A DNA stretch of 64,000 nucleotides from assembly GCA_013397695.1 (NCBI GenBank), contig VYZI01000130.1, positions 1,098,542 through 1,162,541 of the forward strand, given 5' to 3'. The translations under genes were made by a program, and so were the position numbers. Positions within the stretch are counted from its first letter, which is position 1; the number at the start of each line of letters is the position of its first letter. Shown here one piece after another: positions 60,426-64,000 of this stretch. The stretch is from Centropus unirufus (Eukaryota; Chordata; Aves; Cuculiformes; Centropidae). The notes below the pieces were generated by a model. It was not told the origin of the DNA. It did not search any database and saw only the letters and a list, made by a program, of their open reading frames with translations.

Positions 60426-62290
60426 CTAACTTCTATGTTGACTCATCCAAGTCAAGGTAATAATTACTGCAACAGCAATTATGTTAGGTAACCTGTTTTA
60501 TACATAACATAGATTTAACAATATCTGCTCCTTTTTTTCTTTTATTTTCCAGAGAAAAAATGTACTATGAATAAGCCTTTCTCAAAAACTTGCTTACCAA
60601 GACATACAGTGAGACTTCTATAGATCTGAAATGGGTGACTCTGAATAAAAATGAATTTATGAAAACTGGAAAAATTAAACTTGCAAGAGTATCTATACAA
60701 ATGAAAAGAGTTTTAATATTTTATCAATCCAAAGCAAGATGCTAGTAATATGCTAGTGACCATAAGCTAGACTTTCTAATAGATTGGACTTTACACATAC
60801 ATCAAGCATTTTATATTGTATGTCACGTTGCAGAACCCAGGCCATCATATAAGAGGATATAATTTATATTAACTATTTTAATACAGAATGTAAGGAAAGA
60901 AATTATATAATTTTTGAGTGATTTTTCTTCATAAATGTACAGAAATTTCTTCAATCAAATTAACAAGCAATACTAATATCAATTAAAAAAATAATAAGGG
61001 ATATAGTTGATCTTTATAATCTTTCTTCAAATAAGAGGGAAAGAATACTCCTTGAGGCTCTCTGTGCACTAAGAATTATGTGCTGTCGGCATTTTCCCTA
61101 GCTATTTTGTTCCACATTAACTCTTGGATTATTTTTCATTTGCTAGATTGCCACTTCCTTGGATTAAGATAAAATTGCATAGCAGGCATGAGAGATTTTC
61201 CTCACAGCTTGAGTTGAAGTACTGAGAATAAAAAAAATGGAGGAAAAAACCCAGAAAAACCCTCACTTTTAAATAGCAGAGTGCATTTAATATTTAATGT
61301 TTAAGCATAAGTGGCAATGTGTTTAAATAGAATAATGAAGCATTGTTATTAAGGAAAACATTGGTTTTTTGCCTATTGTATGACTAGGTGTACTTCGTCA
61401 GGACAACTGCTGTAGAAATTGATGTAAATTCACAAAAGGCTTTCCTCAGGAGATGTTAAAATACGGAATTCAGATGTCAAGGCTTAGGTGTGTATAATTG
61501 TATTATGTGGAATATAAAGTTGTGAAACAGAATTGCTGCGAGTTCAATAAAATAATGAACGAAATAGTCGGTACCTTTTTCTTGGTCATGCTTTAGAAGT
61601 AGAATTTGCTTTCATTCCTGAAATGCAAATTACTCTCATGGTTTTATTTCACTCAAACGTGAATGGTTTGGAATGACTTATGCAACCTCAGTGCTTATGC
61701 TACTTATGATTCTAGTTATAATTATGCTTTTTGACTGGAATTCAATATTGTTTTAGAAACAAAGGTTAATTTTGAAAGCAGAATGTATCTATTCCAAACA
61801 TTCATTTCAAACTTGCAGTTGGATGTGGGCATAGCCTACCTCCCAACTGGAGCCCTGCTGAATTCAATAGAGCTGACATAATTCCTGCTCATTCAGGAAT
61901 ATTAACATTGATATTGATGATGATATGCAAGGGATGAAATTATATCTGTCGTATAAGACTTCGTCTGTACACTGGTTGTACAGTAACTTCCTTGATTTCT
62001 CTTGTCTGGTACCCATTAAATTCAGCAATTTCCAAAATTTCAAAACATAAGTTCATTCTAATGTATGCTTTTCAGGTTAAGGAGCCCCATTTAAAAAGAG
62101 ACTCCAGATTTTAAAAGGTGCCCAAAATATACACAGGTGAGATTCCTGAAACAGATTTAAGGTATTAGGCATTATTTTAATCAATAAGGACTTTGCTTGT
62201 CACAATAATTTGTAAAGGGCAGATATGGAAGACAAGTATGAAAGTCATGCCATAGCAATGGTTAGGAGTTTTACTTTTATCTGAATGAGT

Positions 62291-62396
62291 ACATATAGAT
62301 ATGTATATGTATATATATATATATTTACATACATCTGAACACGTGTGGAGATATGTATTATATATACATAAGCTCATATGATGTGTGCATATATAG
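62291..62396. repeat. TA-rich simple repeat
   Basis: Imperfect TA/TG alternation, densest at about 62303-62325 with a pure TA run, followed by scattered ATATGTAT units to 62396. It is low-complexity sequence; a minus frame of 84 codons across it encodes a tyrosine/isoleucine run and is not a gene. Confidence 0.88.
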
Positions 62397-64000
62397 GGCT
62401 TAATTCTTTTAAGTGTGGTAGATAATGACACAAATGAGAAAAAGTCCTTAAGTCAGCACAACTTTCAATGACAAGCAGTAACTTGGTTTTAAAATTTCAT
62501 ATTCAGATTTCTGGAACAATTATCACCTCGCCTGGGTATTCTAACAAGTTAATCAGTAGCTGAATTGAAATCCTCATCAACACACTATGTAATTTCATTG
62601 AGAGTATCTGCTAACTCAGATCAACTCAATTAATCTCTAGTGGAATGAAACAAAGAAGCAGATGGTAATGTGTTTTAGTCAACACCAACTTTTTATTCTG
62701 TGTACATTTCTAAAAACTCTATTCCTAGGCATTCAGTCCTAAGGCATTGAGAAATTGCCTTTCTTTTAATTTAAATCTTTAAATAGAAAACTGTAATACA
62801 TGCTCATATTCCATTTTGTCACTAATGATTGTGGTTTTCTCAAATAAAACCTTTCCCTTAGGCTCTGGTCTCCTGGATAGTTAGCTTGATACTCCCTTTG
62901 GCTTCTGTGGGAACAGCAAGTGTACATAGTGCAGGACAGCCCACCAGCACCTTGTAACATGTCATATCCAGTGAGCTACACTAATATTTAGTTAAATGCA
63001 CCAACCACCACTGCAAGCACCAACAAATGGTGATAACTGAGGATGCATTTGATACTGATTTTTCCATACTTCCCCAAAGCTGAGGAGAATTTGGCATTCT
63101 AACCTCAAGTATCTTTGTCCCCATATAAAAATGATAAAGCTAGTTCTTTTAATCCACATGCTCCTGAGAAAAGCAGATAGAACTTACTCTTTTCTTTGGG
63201 TCTTGTGGTTGGAAAGGTGGCCAAAGTATGATTCTTGAACAATTCTTCACAATATTATTTTTACATTTTTTATTCAATGACCCTTACATTAAAACACACA
63301 GAAATGGGCCATGAAGAAGGGTGGAAACTAGATATTTCCTGTTCCTACTCACACGCCATAACTGGCAGTCAAGGCCCTCGCTCATATTCTAGCTCCTGTC
63401 ATCTTAGCTATTGGTCCAACACGACACTAGAAGTCATGTCAAGAGAACTGGGTTGTGACCTGTGTCACTGTTAGTCTACCGTCTTGAATCAGGGCAGCCT
63501 CTGAATTAATGAGGGACACAGTTTATGTTCTGCCTATAGGTGTGGTTATAAAAACAAAGAAACCCCAAAAGAATCCAACCCAGCAACTGGGCAGGAACAT
63601 TCTGTTTCTAATGAATTTTGATGGGGATTACTCTATTGTTAGAGATAAATTTCCCCATATCCTGAGTGTGATTTCAAAATAGCTGGCTAGTAGGTTGGAC
63701 CCATCTGGTGAGATAAACATATTAAAGTTCAGTTTCTGGACCCTGTCTTTTTTAAGTTCTTGAGTAGCTGATGACAAGGCATGGGCAAGCTAAGAAACAA
63801 AATCCATTTCTATGAAGAAAAAAGCCCTATAAGCAGCAGATGTTCAGCTATTAAAACCAATGTCAAAGGGAGGTGACAGCTAAGGAGGGCTATTTTGACT
63901 CAAAATGTTGGCTTCATTGTTCTTTTATGTACAGGCACCTTTATAGGCATTATGTTTTTACTGTCATCCTTACTATATTTAAGCCAGCCTCTTCATCTCT

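Larger units (their letters stand above)
57606..64000. other. AT-rich non-coding DNA, no gene seen
   Basis: About 6.4 kb with no recognised gene. Open frames do not exceed 99 codons (59923-60222, -). It contains a 34-bp tandem duplication at 60363-60425 and a TA-rich simple repeat at 62291-62396. A pyrimidine tract ending TTTTCCAG near 60528-60552 resembles a splice acceptor, but the sequence after it shows no supported exon. Confidence 0.55.

Noticed and set aside
1..64000. CRISPR arrays, operons, bacterial promoters or phage genes
   Set aside because: No regularly spaced direct repeats and no dense coding; the repeats found are vertebrate retroelements.

Overview
The window looks like non-coding DNA from a bird nuclear genome, most likely a neoavian species (not a chicken-like one). 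The evidence is the repeat content: several decayed CR1 LINE fragments in both orientations, two LTRs of a family widespread in neoavian genomes (one beginning TGTGCTGG on the sense strand), and a GC-rich solo LTR of ERVK type. Crocodilians and turtles also carry CR1, so the assignment rests mainly on the LTRs and was made from memory of these families, not from a search.

No protein-coding gene, exon or structural RNA gene could be supported. The sequence is AT-rich throughout. The longest open frames (about 100-145 codons) have no recognisable domain, and some lie inside repeats or run through the assembly gap. It is best read as a gene desert or the inside of one very long intron; the two cannot be told apart from this sequence.

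Layout: 1-11967 is unique AT-rich DNA with one AACCA microsatellite near 2.85 kb and an 18-bp palindrome at 48-65. A 521-bp solo LTR (11968-12488, + strand) is flanked by a 6-bp target duplication and keeps its TATA box, polyadenylation signal and a duplicated U3 segment carrying AP-1-type motifs. A near-complete LTR of a different family lies on the - strand at 16401-16915. From 21.5 to 25.8 kb there is a CR1 cluster: one + strand and two - strand fragments. A degraded CR1 3' end is at about 28.1-28.6 kb. At 34.6-35.3 kb a GA/GAAA purine repeat is interrupted by 538 unknown bases. From 35.3 to 47.5 kb the DNA is unique. Then come a + strand CR1 (about 47.6-48.4 kb), the 5' part of a second LTR related to the 16.4 kb one (53.9-54.1 kb, + strand), an antisense CR1 endonuclease-region fragment (54.3-54.7 kb) and another + strand CR1 (57.0-57.6 kb). 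The last 6 kb holds a 34-bp tandem duplication and a TA-rich repeat.

Nothing here acts together as a gene system. I found no undescribed biological system. The most informative items are the solo LTR with its duplicated U3 module, the pair of related LTRs with different deletions, the rearranged CR1 endonuclease fragment, the purine-repeat gap whose two edges have different periods, and a 13-bp-stem AT-rich hairpin at 21.2 kb.
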